64,000 nt of DNA from Reinekea sp. G2M2-21 (GTDB taxonomy: Bacteria > Pseudomonadota > Gammaproteobacteria > Pseudomonadales > Natronospirillaceae), in NCBI RefSeq assembly GCF_015687175.1, contig NZ_JADPQG010000003.1:558001-622000 (forward strand), given 5' to 3'. Positions 43,317-51,214 of this stretch are shown here, piece by piece. The first letter of the stretch is position 1. Each line of letters opens with the position of its first letter. The notes beneath the pieces were generated by a model, which made no database searches, was not told the origin of the DNA, and saw only the letters and a list, made by a program, of their open reading frames with translations. A program made the position numbers and the translations under genes.

Positions 43317-44855
43317 GTGGTAACGGTGGATAACACGAAACGACTGGAAATGATCGGCATTACCAAGACCTACCCGGGGACGGTCGCAAACGACCAGGTC
43401 GCATTATCGATTCGCCACAGCGAGATACACGCCCTGCTCGGCGAAAACGGAGCTGGGAAAAGCACATTAATGAAAATTCTGTATGGGGTGACCAAACCGG
43501 ATACCGGCACGATTATCTGGAATGGTAAAGAAATTCGCCTGGCCAACCCAGCGGATGCGCGCGCCTTGGGCATCGGCATGGTATTCCAGCATTTCTCCTT
43601 ATTTGAAACGCTGACCGTGCGTGAAAACATTGAACTGGCGTTGGGCAATCAGGCGGGAAATTCCGCCACATTGGCGACGCGCATCCGTGAAACCTCGGAA
43701 AAGTACGGGATGCCGCTGGACCCGGACCGTCGAATCGCGTCATTGTCCACCGGTGAAAAACAACGGGTAGAGATCGTTCGTTGTTTGTTGCTCGATATCC
43801 AGTTACTGATTCTGGACGAACCGACCTCCGTGCTGACACCACAGGAAGTCGAGCGTCTTTTTGAGACTCTGCGCCTGCTCAGCAAAGAGGGGTGCTCCAT
43901 CCTGTTTATCAGTCACAAACTCCACGAGGTCACCGCCCTGTGCGAATCCGCCACCATTTTGCGGCACGGCAAAGTGTCGGGGAATTGTGAGCCCAAACAG
44001 GAAACCCCGGCGAGCATTGCCCGCATGATGGTGGGTGAAGACACACCGATAACGCACAACGCCAAACGGGCTATCGGTGGCGCTGACTTCCTGCAAGTCC
44101 GGCAATTGTCCACGACCGCTGCCGATACCTTCGAGATTGCGTTGAAGAACGTGAATTTCTCTGTCAAACAGGGCGAGATTGTCGGTATTGCTGGCGTAGC
44201 CGGAAACGGCCAGGAAGAGTTGTTAAAAGCGTTATCCGGTGAGCAACCCTATGGCTCTGAGTCCATCTGGTTCGCTGGTACCGCCGTGGATGCCCTGTCG
44301 CCCATGCAACGCCGACGCTTGGGCATGGCGTTTGTTCCCGAAGACCGGCTCGGTCGCGGTGCGGTTCCAGAAATGAGTCTGGCGGAGAACACCCTGCTGA
44401 CCAGTTTTGACTCTGGTTTGCTCAAGAAAGGGTTCATCCATTTTCCGTCAGTGACCAAACTGGCAAAACGCATCATTCAGACGTACAAGGTTAAAACCCC
44501 CAACGAACTGGCCGCGGCCAGCAGTTTATCGGGCGGAAATTTGCAGAAATTCATTATCGGCCGCGAGGTTGAACAGGCACCCAAGTTGCTGATCATGGCA
44601 CACCCCACCTGGGGTGTGGACATCGGCGCCCAGGTGGCGATTCACAACACCATTTTTGCGCTGCGCGAACAAGGCTGCGCGGTGCTGGTCATCTCAGAAG
44701 ATTTGGACGAGCTGTATAACATCTGTGATCGGCTCGGGGCGATCTGCGATGGTCAGGTATCACCCTTTGTTGCAACCGATGACTTACCGCTGGCGCAGCT
44801 CGGACAATGGATGGCGGGCGATTTTGCCGCGGATGCGCAGGAGGTCGCTGCCTGA
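43317..44855 (+). CDS. ABC importer ATPase, two nucleotide-binding domains (nucleoside/purine type)
   Basis: A 512-residue ATPase with two fused domains. The N-terminal one is canonical (GENGAGKST, LSTGEKQRVEIVRCL, LLILDEPTSVLTP, FISHK). The C-terminal one starts about residue 265, lacks a Walker A motif as is usual in this class (GVAGNGQEELLKAL), and has LSGGNLQKFIIGRE and MAHPTWGVDIG. This fits the BMP-linked nucleoside importers (YufO/NupA). The start is GTG at 43317; GTG at 43326 and ATG at 43347 are alternatives. The end overlaps permease 1 (TGATG). Confidence 0.92.
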   Translation: MVTVDNTKRLEMIGITKTYPGTVANDQVALSIRHSEIHALLGENGAGKSTLMKILYGVTKPDTGTIIWNGKEIRLANPADARALGIGMVFQHFSLFETLTVRENIELALGNQAGNSATLATRIRETSEKYGMPLDPDRRIASLSTGEKQRVEIVRCLLLDIQLLILDEPTSVLTPQEVERLFETLRLLSKEGCSILFISHKLHEVTALCESATILRHGKVSGNCEPKQETPASIARMMVGEDTPITHNAKRAIGGADFLQVRQLSTTAADTFEIALKNVNFSVKQGEIVGIAGVAGNGQEELLKALSGEQPYGSESIWFAGTAVDALSPMQRRRLGMAFVPEDRLGRGAVPEMSLAENTLLTSFDSGLLKKGFIHFPSVTKLAKRIIQTYKVKTPNELAAASSLSGGNLQKFIIGREVEQAPKLLIMAHPTWGVDIGAQVAIHNTIFALREQGCAVLVISEDLDELYNICDRLGAICDGQVSPFVATDDLPLAQLGQWMAGDFAADAQEVAA

Positions 44856-45934
44856 TGATCCGACTCGAACCCCGTCCGGCAATTTCCGGCTTCTGGACCT
44901 ACGCCTCACCGGTCACCGCCGTCTTATTAACCCTCATTACCGGCGCGTTTTTGTTCGCGGCGCTTGGGCAAGCACCGCTGGAAGCCTTACATATTTACTT
45001 TATCAGCCCAATTGCTGACTGGTATGGCATAACAGAACTGTTTGTTAAAGCGGTACCCATTTTGCTGTGTGCTTACGGTCTCGCTTTGTGTTATCGCGCT
45101 GCGGTTTGGAACATCGGTGCCGAAGGCCAGTTACTGATGGGCGGCATTTTTGCGTCGGTAATCGCCGTGCAGTTTGTCGACTCCGACGCGTGGCTGGCCA
45201 TGCCAATCACCATGTTGGCTGGCGTTGCTGGTGGCATGGTGTGGGCTGGCATCGTGGCTTTTCTGAAACTGAAAATGAACACCAACGAAACGCTCAGCAC
45301 CATCATGATGAACTACATCGCGTTGAATTTATTACTCTACAGCGTGCACGGTCCGTTAAAAGACCCCCATGGTTTTAACTTTCCGGAAAGCGCGCTGTTT
45401 GGAGACAGTACCCTATTGCCCATTCTGTTTGAGGGCACCCGCCTGCATCTGGGATTGGCCTTTTCGCTGCTGGCACTGGCCGCTACCTGGGTCTTCATCA
45501 GCCGTTCGTTTATTGGGTTTCAGATTCAGGTCATGGGTCAGGATCAGGCCGCGGCCAAAATGGCAGGGTTCAATAAAACCAAATTGGTGCTGACGGTGCT
45601 GTTGATCTGCGGTGGACTCGCAGGGCTGGCCGGTGCGGGTGAAGTAGCCGGGCCGATCGGCCAGTTGGTGCCACACATCTCCCCCGGCTACGGTTATTCC
45701 GCCATCATCGTCGCCTTTCTCGGGCGCTTGCACCCTGTCGGCATCACGTTAGCCGGATTGCTGATGGCACTGATTTACATGGGCGGCGAAATGTCGCAGA
45801 TATTTCTGGGTCTGCCCAACGCCATTACCGGTGTTTTTCAGGGGCTGATCCTGTTTTTCCTACTGTCCAGTGATGTGTTGATTCGCTATCGCATCCGCTG
45901 GGCATCTAACCCGATGAAAGCCGGAGCCGCCTGA
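44855..45934 (+). CDS. ABC importer permease 1 (YufP/NupB-like)
   Basis: A 359-residue permease with about ten transmembrane helices and the family segments YRAAVWNIGAEGQLLMGGIFASVIA, MNTNETLSTIMMNYIAL and GQDQAAAKMAGFNKTK. It belongs to the BPD_transp_2/BMP-linked class. The start ATG at 44855 overlaps the ATPase stop by one base; its end overlaps permease 2 the same way, so expression is coupled. Confidence 0.9.
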   Translation: MIRLEPRPAISGFWTYASPVTAVLLTLITGAFLFAALGQAPLEALHIYFISPIADWYGITELFVKAVPILLCAYGLALCYRAAVWNIGAEGQLLMGGIFASVIAVQFVDSDAWLAMPITMLAGVAGGMVWAGIVAFLKLKMNTNETLSTIMMNYIALNLLLYSVHGPLKDPHGFNFPESALFGDSTLLPILFEGTRLHLGLAFSLLALAATWVFISRSFIGFQIQVMGQDQAAAKMAGFNKTKLVLTVLLICGGLAGLAGAGEVAGPIGQLVPHISPGYGYSAIIVAFLGRLHPVGITLAGLLMALIYMGGEMSQIFLGLPNAITGVFQGLILFFLLSSDVLIRYRIRWASNPMKAGAA

Positions 45935-46860
45935 TGGATTTGGATCTTCTTACGAATATTTTGTACCTCACCATCCGCACCGGAACGCCGCTGTTGCTCG
46001 TCGCCCTTGGTGAGTTGGTCTGTGAAAAAAGCGGCGTACTGAACCTCGGCCAGGAAGGCATGATGTTAATGGGTGCGGTGGTCGGATTCATCGCCGCGTT
46101 CTATTCCGGCAATGTTTATCTGGGTTTTGCGATGGCGGCTTGCGCGGGCATTGCCATGTCATTGGTGTTCGGCTTTGTCGCCGTCACACTCAACGCCAAT
46201 CAGGTGGCCACGGGACTGGCACTGACCATTTTCGGTACCGGTTTGTCGGCCTTTATCGGTGCCAGCTTTGAGGGCAAAACCATTACCGCACTGCCAACCT
46301 TAGCGGTTGGTTTTGTGGAAACCATTCCCCTCATTGGCCGCCCCTTGTTTGCCCAGGATGCCATGGTGTATTTCAGCTGGATTCTGTTTATCGCCATTTA
46401 TCTGTTTTTCAAACAAGGTCGAGGCGGATTGAAAGTTCGCGCCGCTGGCGAGAACCCTACTGTAGGCAGCAACCTAGGCTTACCGGTTCTGAAAATCCGC
46501 TATCTGTCGATCATGTTTGGGGGCGCTATGGCCGGACTTGCCGGCGGCTATCTGAGTCTGGCCTACACGCCGTTATGGACCGAAAACATGACGGCGGGGC
46601 GCGGCTGGATTGCCTTGGCTCTGGTCGTTTTCGCCAGCTGGCGAGTCGGACGCATCATGCTCGGCGCATACCTGTTTGGTTTTGCCAGCATTATGCATTT
46701 GGTTTTGCAGGGCTTTGGTCTGTCCATTTCATCCAATTTACTGGCAACGCTGCCTTACGTTGCCACCATCGTCGTTCTGGTGTTTCTCAGTAAAAACATC
46801 GAACGGTTGAAACAGTTTGAGCCAATGGCGTTAGGCAAGCCGTGGCACAAAACACACTAA
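45934..46860 (+). CDS. ABC importer permease 2 (YufQ/NupC-like)
   Basis: A 308-residue permease of the same class as permease 1, about eight to nine helices: TPLLLVALGELVCEKSGVLNLGQEGMMLMGAVVGF, LNANQVATGLALTIFGTGLSA, KVRAAGENPTVGSNLGLPV and GRGWIALALVVFASW. It forms the heterodimeric membrane part. The ATG overlaps the upstream stop (TGATG). The binding-protein gene follows after 34 bp. Confidence 0.9.
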   Translation: MDLDLLTNILYLTIRTGTPLLLVALGELVCEKSGVLNLGQEGMMLMGAVVGFIAAFYSGNVYLGFAMAACAGIAMSLVFGFVAVTLNANQVATGLALTIFGTGLSAFIGASFEGKTITALPTLAVGFVETIPLIGRPLFAQDAMVYFSWILFIAIYLFFKQGRGGLKVRAAGENPTVGSNLGLPVLKIRYLSIMFGGAMAGLAGGYLSLAYTPLWTENMTAGRGWIALALVVFASWRVGRIMLGAYLFGFASIMHLVLQGFGLSISSNLLATLPYVATIVVLVFLSKNIERLKQFEPMALGKPWHKTH

Positions 46861-46894
46861 TCAGTCACCACTGGTCACAGCAAGAGAGAGTATT

Positions 46895-47962
46895 ATGAAA
46901 AAAGCGATCACCACACTGGGCTTAGCCCTGGGATTAACCGCCGCAACCTCGGCATTAGCCGCAGACCCCGTTAAGGTCGGCTTCATCTACGTCAGCCCAA
47001 CCGGCGAAGCCGGGTGGACCTATCAGCATGACGAAGGCCGTAAAAACTTAGAAGCCGTGTTCGGCGATAAGGTTGAAACCACCTTTGTTGAAAACGTGCC
47101 CGAAGGCGCGGATGCGGAACGCGTATTAACGCAATTGGCCAAGAGTGGACACGATTTGATTTTTACCACGTCTTTCGGCTACATGAACGCGACGTTGAAG
47201 GTGGCCAAAAAATTCCCGAACGTAAAATTTGAACACGCGTCCGGCTATAAACGCGACACCAACGTAGCAACATACTTTGACCGCATCTACGAAGGACGTT
47301 ATCTGTCTGGTGTGGTGGCAGGTCGTATGACGAAAACCGACACCATTGGCTATATCGGCGCGTTTCCGATTCCTGAGGTGATTCGCGGCATTAATGCGTT
47401 CACTCTCGGTGCGCAATCGGTCAACCCTGACATCAAAGTGAAGGTCATCTGGGTGAATACCTGGTTCGATCCATCCAAAGAACGTGAGGCAGCCGAGACC
47501 ATGATCAACCAGAATGTTGACGTGATCACCTTCCACACAGATTCACCGGCGGCGGTTCAAGCAGCAGAAGAAGCGGGTGTCTACGCCGTGGGTTACCATT
47601 CGGATATGAGTGCCTATGGTCCTAAGTCACACCTGACGGCTGCGGTACACAACTGGAATGACTATTACGTGAGTCGTGTACAAGCAGTGATGGATGGCAC
47701 TTGGTCGTCGACGGACACCTGGGAGGGTATCGCCTCCAACATGACAAACATTGCGCCCATCAATGCCTCGGTTCCCGCTGACGTTATTGCCGAAGTCGAA
47801 GCCCTGAAAGCGAAGATCGCATCTGGAGAGATGCACCCGTTCACCGGACCTTTAACGAATCAGGCTGGGGAGTCTGTGCTGGCGGAAGGTGAAGTCATGA
47901 GTGACGGCGATCTGCTGGGTATGAACTATTACGTCGCCGGTGTGGAAGGCAAGCTGGAATAA
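46895..47962 (+). CDS. BMP-family substrate-binding protein (nucleoside/purine importer)
   Basis: A 355-residue periplasmic protein with a signal peptide (cut after ATSALA) and the BMP/PnrA-like layout: VKVGFIYVSPTGEAGWTYQHDEGRKNLE, LIFTTSFGYMNATLKVAKKFPNVKFEHASGYK, YLSGVVAGRMTKTDTIGYIGAFPIPEV and NAFTLGAQSVNP. BMP-type proteins bind nucleosides or purine-like ligands; the precise ligand is not readable. Genomic setting next to xdhABC argues for a purine or nucleoside. A MITE begins 12 bp after its stop. Confidence 0.9.
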   Translation: MKKAITTLGLALGLTAATSALAADPVKVGFIYVSPTGEAGWTYQHDEGRKNLEAVFGDKVETTFVENVPEGADAERVLTQLAKSGHDLIFTTSFGYMNATLKVAKKFPNVKFEHASGYKRDTNVATYFDRIYEGRYLSGVVAGRMTKTDTIGYIGAFPIPEVIRGINAFTLGAQSVNPDIKVKVIWVNTWFDPSKEREAAETMINQNVDVITFHTDSPAAVQAAEEAGVYAVGYHSDMSAYGPKSHLTAAVHNWNDYYVSRVQAVMDGTWSSTDTWEGIASNMTNIAPINASVPADVIAEVEALKAKIASGEMHPFTGPLTNQAGESVLAEGEVMSDGDLLGMNYYVAGVEGKLE

Positions 47963-47973
47963 AACATCCTTAA

Positions 47974-48234
47974 GGGCATCTCTAAAAAGTCCGTCGATCT
48001 CTGCGCGTGTGCTAACAACGTGCAAAACAAGGCAAACACTGAAGGGAATGACGAGTCCTTTTCAAAGTGTTTAACGATGTTTTGTGCGTTGTTAACCCGC
48101 GCCCTGCGGGGAGTTAAGAACGAACTTATGGCATTGTTGAAAATTCTTAACTTAGCCCGCTAGGTTTGCAAATTTTCGCCTCGCCCGAAGTCCGTTCTTA
48201 AATCCAGAGTCAGATGGACTTTCTAGAGATGCCC
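47974..48234 (+). mobile_element. MITE-like element with TTAA target duplication (repeat family 2)
   Basis: A 261-bp element. Terminal inverted repeats GGGCATCTCTAAAAAGTCC and GGACTTTCTAGAGATGCCC match at 18 of 19 positions, and TTAA is duplicated directly on both sides (47970-47973 and 48235-48238). TTAA fits the YTAR target of IS5-type transposases, but no transposase is encoded, so it would need one elsewhere. Internally, GTTAAGAACG and CGTTCTTAAA form another inverted pair. Confidence 0.85.
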
Positions 48235-48280
48235 TTAAAACAAACCCAAATGCGAGTGCAACGCCCGCGTTTGGCAAGAG

Positions 48281-49222
48281 ATGAATACTATGCTTACCGT
48301 ACCCGTTATCGATTTCAGTGCGTTCCTCAATGGAACAGATCGTCAGCGTGTCGCTGACGACATTCTTCAAGCCAGTCAACAGATTGGATTTTTTTACCTG
48401 AGTAATGTGGGTATCGCCGACGCCGAAGTCACCAAAGCCTTTCGTGCTGCGCACACGTTTTTCCAATTACCTGCGTCCGAGAAAAATGCTCTCGCCTGGC
48501 AAAACGCCGCGAGCAACCGAGGCTACATTGCGGTGAAACGAGAGACATTGGACCCAACCCAGAAAAGTGACTTAAAAGAAGCGTTTAACCTTGGAACACA
48601 ATGGCAAGAGCAAGACCCATCGCACCCGGCCAAAAACAAATGGCCAACCGGGCTTGCCGAATTTAAAGAACAGCAACAGCTATTTATCCGCTTATGCACC
48701 GACACGGCGAATCAGGTATTACGCGCGTTGGCGCTTTCTCTGCACATTGATGAAGAATTTTTCGTGCGCGCGCATGATCAGCAGGAACATACGTTCCGCC
48801 TGTTGCACTATCCGCCGATTCCAGACGATGTGGTGTTACAGGATGGAGAAAACCGCGCCGGTGCGCATACGGACTACGGCAGCATCACGCTGTTATTTCA
48901 GGACGACGTTGGCGGTTTAGAAGTTAAAAAAAAATCCGGCGAATGGGTGACTGCGCCGTCAATTCCTGGCACCGTTGTTGTTAATACCGGCGATCTGATG
49001 CAACGCTGGACGAATAACGTGATTTCCTCGAATCCTCATCGCGTTCGGCAACCCGAGAAAAGCCGCAAAAAATCTCGATATTCCATAGCCTTTTTTTGTA
49101 CGCCCAACCGAAACCAACTCATTGAAACGATACCCGGTTGTACGGCACTCAACCCTGACATTCATTACGAGCCCGTCACCACTCAGATTTATATGGAAGA
49201 ACGTTTGAATCGAACCTATTGA
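48281..49222 (+). CDS. Isopenicillin N synthase-like 2-oxoglutarate/Fe(II) oxygenase
   Basis: A 313-residue cytoplasmic oxygenase of the isopenicillin N synthase-like family. N-terminal DIOX_N segment (VPVIDFSAFLNG...IGFFYLSNVGI), the iron facial triad HTD (in GAHTDYGSITLLF) and a later His (NPHRV), and the oxoglutarate-binding RYSIAFF (Arg, Ser). All expected metal and co-substrate residues are present. Substrate unknown; relatives sit near purine and amino-acid genes in other Proteobacteria, so a nucleobase-related role is possible. The MITE lies 46 bp upstream and may carry its promoter. Confidence 0.85.
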   Translation: MNTMLTVPVIDFSAFLNGTDRQRVADDILQASQQIGFFYLSNVGIADAEVTKAFRAAHTFFQLPASEKNALAWQNAASNRGYIAVKRETLDPTQKSDLKEAFNLGTQWQEQDPSHPAKNKWPTGLAEFKEQQQLFIRLCTDTANQVLRALALSLHIDEEFFVRAHDQQEHTFRLLHYPPIPDDVVLQDGENRAGAHTDYGSITLLFQDDVGGLEVKKKSGEWVTAPSIPGTVVVNTGDLMQRWTNNVISSNPHRVRQPEKSRKKSRYSIAFFCTPNRNQLIETIPGCTALNPDIHYEPVTTQIYMEERLNRTY

Positions 49223-49248
49223 AAGTTTTCGGCTGAAAGCCGAATGGT

Positions 49249-49812
49249 AATTGCTTAAGCAGATGTAGTTTATATTTTCGGCATTTTCTTCATTTAGCGA
49301 CCTTTTTTCGTTGGGAGATTTTCTCCGTCAAGGGCTGCGCCGGTTCGACGATTTGTGCTCACTTGTTCAAGCATCCCTGCTTGACCAACCCGTGAGACGA
49401 GAAATGCTTCGTGTGGTCGCTAAAAAAAGGTGGTGAAACAGCCGTATGAATCGCCATTTTAGCGATTATTTCTAAAATCGATTTCTGTCAAACCATCTTT
49501 TGACCTACTAATCGAAAGCCATTGCCGACCATGGTGTAAATAACCGCTCCGTCGCATCTGCTTTGGCTGACTACATTGACACGTCGCAACGGATTCAAGG
49601 GCAGGGAAGCCCTTGTAAGCGCCGCGCGTGCAGGGACGCACGCTCAAGCGACCGTTCAAAGTTCGTGTCAATTCAGGAAGAGTACCAAAGCGGGCGACAA
49701 AAGGGGGGGTAAAATCGATTAATAGCGAAGCCCCAATGGGCTTCGATTCGATTTTAACGACTTCACCTCTGGTGAAGGCCGGATCAAGGGGATCGCCCCT
49801 TGGAATGAAAAA
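49249..49812 (+). repeat. Dispersed repeat family 1, copy F (with insertion)
   Basis: The longest copy, 564 bp. It has the left module (TTGCTTAAGCAGATG, TTTTCTCCGTCAAGGG, CGACGATT), TCGAAAGCCATTGCCGA and the core (49533-49812). An insertion of about 70 bp after the G tract carries two hairpins: nested arms AAAATCGA/TCGATTTT and CGAAGCCC/GGGCTTCG (49711-49755), and CTTCACC/GGTGAAG (49761-49777). It fills most of the gap before the PotF-like gene. Confidence 0.88.
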
Positions 49813-50026
49813 CCTCCGAAAGATTCTTTCATTCAGAACTATAAACGAATCGTCTGATCTGATTGGTTTTGTATGACGAGGGATGCACAGCTAAACCAGA
49901 CCGTAGGTACTCTCGAAATGTAAATCTCCATGCCGATTACGCTAAATCAAGTGCCTTTCGCTGAAAGCCCCACCTCCGCGAATATTAGACTATGCTTGAT
50001 AACAACTTATAAAGAGAACCACCATC

Positions 50027-51142
50027 ATGAGAGTGCTAATTATCAATTTGCTGATGCTGGGCCAGTTGGCGGGTGCAGCGACGTTACGGGTATTAAACTG
50101 GTCAGACTACATTGACGAAGCGTTTCTGATCCAGTTTTCACAGCAGTTTAATGTCGAGGTCGACTACGTAACCTATGAGGATGTCGATCAGTTTGATTTC
50201 CAGTTTTTCCTCAGCGAAACACAGTTCGATGTGGTGTTTCCACCCATCGACTCAATGCCAACCATGATCGACCGCGGCCTAACAATCCCGCTAAATAAAA
50301 CTTGGTTGCCTAACCTGAAGCAAATCGATCCCACCCAATTGCAGCGCCTTTCAACATACGACCCAGGTAATCAATTTGCACTACCCTACCTGTGGGGCAC
50401 TACCGGGTTGGGTGTAAATGTCGACAAAGTTAAAACCGTACTCGGGGTGGATGAAGTGCCGCCGAGTTGGGCGCTGATATTTGATCCGCAGTACGCACAG
50501 AAACTTCAAGCCTGCGGTATTTCGTGGTTAGACAGCGAAATTGAGATGCTGCCTCTGGGCCTAAACTACTCTGGTCGGGATCCTCAATCTACATCTCGCA
50601 CCGACTTTCGCACAGCCGAAGGACTCCTCAGCCAGGTATCTCCATTCGTACGTAGCTTTACTTCCGAGACATATATGGAACCCTTCCGCGATGGCCAACT
50701 GTGTGTCGTGGTTGGATATTCGGGTGATATCTATCAGGCAATTTTTGAAGCGGAAGAGTCAAACAACGGACAGAATCTGGAGTACATCATTCCCAAAGAA
50801 GGCACCTTTGTTTGGTTCGACCCGGTTGTTATTACCAGTAAGGATAACACCCGATTGGCGCATGAGTTTGTGAATGCTTTAATGGATCCAAAAAACATTG
50901 CCGGTATCACCAACTACGTGTGGTACGCGAACGCCGTTCCTGCGTCGTTGCCGTTTATCGACGACGATATAAAAGAAGATCCATCGATCTATCCCGATAA
51001 GGAAACGGCTGATAAGTTGTTCGGCTATCCAGTCTATGAAGACGGCACCTTACGCACCATGACCCGACGCTGGACCATCGTAAAATGCGCAGCCGGTCAG
51101 GAGTGTCTGGTGCCGTTGGAAGCGATCCCTTCCAGTCAATGA
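50027..51142 (+). CDS. Orphan PotF/PotD-like periplasmic binding protein
   Basis: A 371-residue exported solute-binding protein of the spermidine/putrescine type. A short signal peptide (MRVLIINLLMLGQLAGA) is followed by ATLRVLNWSDYIDE, the usual mature N-terminus (LxVxNWxDYI), then PYLWGTTGLGVNVDKV and GYSGDIYQA. No ATPase or permease gene is adjacent, so it is an orphan that either shares a remote transporter or is a sensor. A palindromic terminator-like stem follows. Confidence 0.85.
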   Translation: MRVLIINLLMLGQLAGAATLRVLNWSDYIDEAFLIQFSQQFNVEVDYVTYEDVDQFDFQFFLSETQFDVVFPPIDSMPTMIDRGLTIPLNKTWLPNLKQIDPTQLQRLSTYDPGNQFALPYLWGTTGLGVNVDKVKTVLGVDEVPPSWALIFDPQYAQKLQACGISWLDSEIEMLPLGLNYSGRDPQSTSRTDFRTAEGLLSQVSPFVRSFTSETYMEPFRDGQLCVVVGYSGDIYQAIFEAEESNNGQNLEYIIPKEGTFVWFDPVVITSKDNTRLAHEFVNALMDPKNIAGITNYVWYANAVPASLPFIDDDIKEDPSIYPDKETADKLFGYPVYEDGTLRTMTRRWTIVKCAAGQECLVPLEAIPSSQ

Positions 51143-51150
51143 TCCGCCAA

Positions 51151-51181
51151 GCCCTGAATCGCGGCGAAGACGAATCAGGGC
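51151..51181. terminator. Imperfect stem-loop between convergent genes
   Basis: GCCCTGA...TCAGGGC arms (7 bp, with a further TCG/CGA after one mismatch) between the PotF-like and PL4 genes. It could terminate both; there is no clear T tract. Confidence 0.5.
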
Positions 51182-51214
51182 AAGGCCTGTAATGCTGAGC
51201 GGAACATCAACCGA

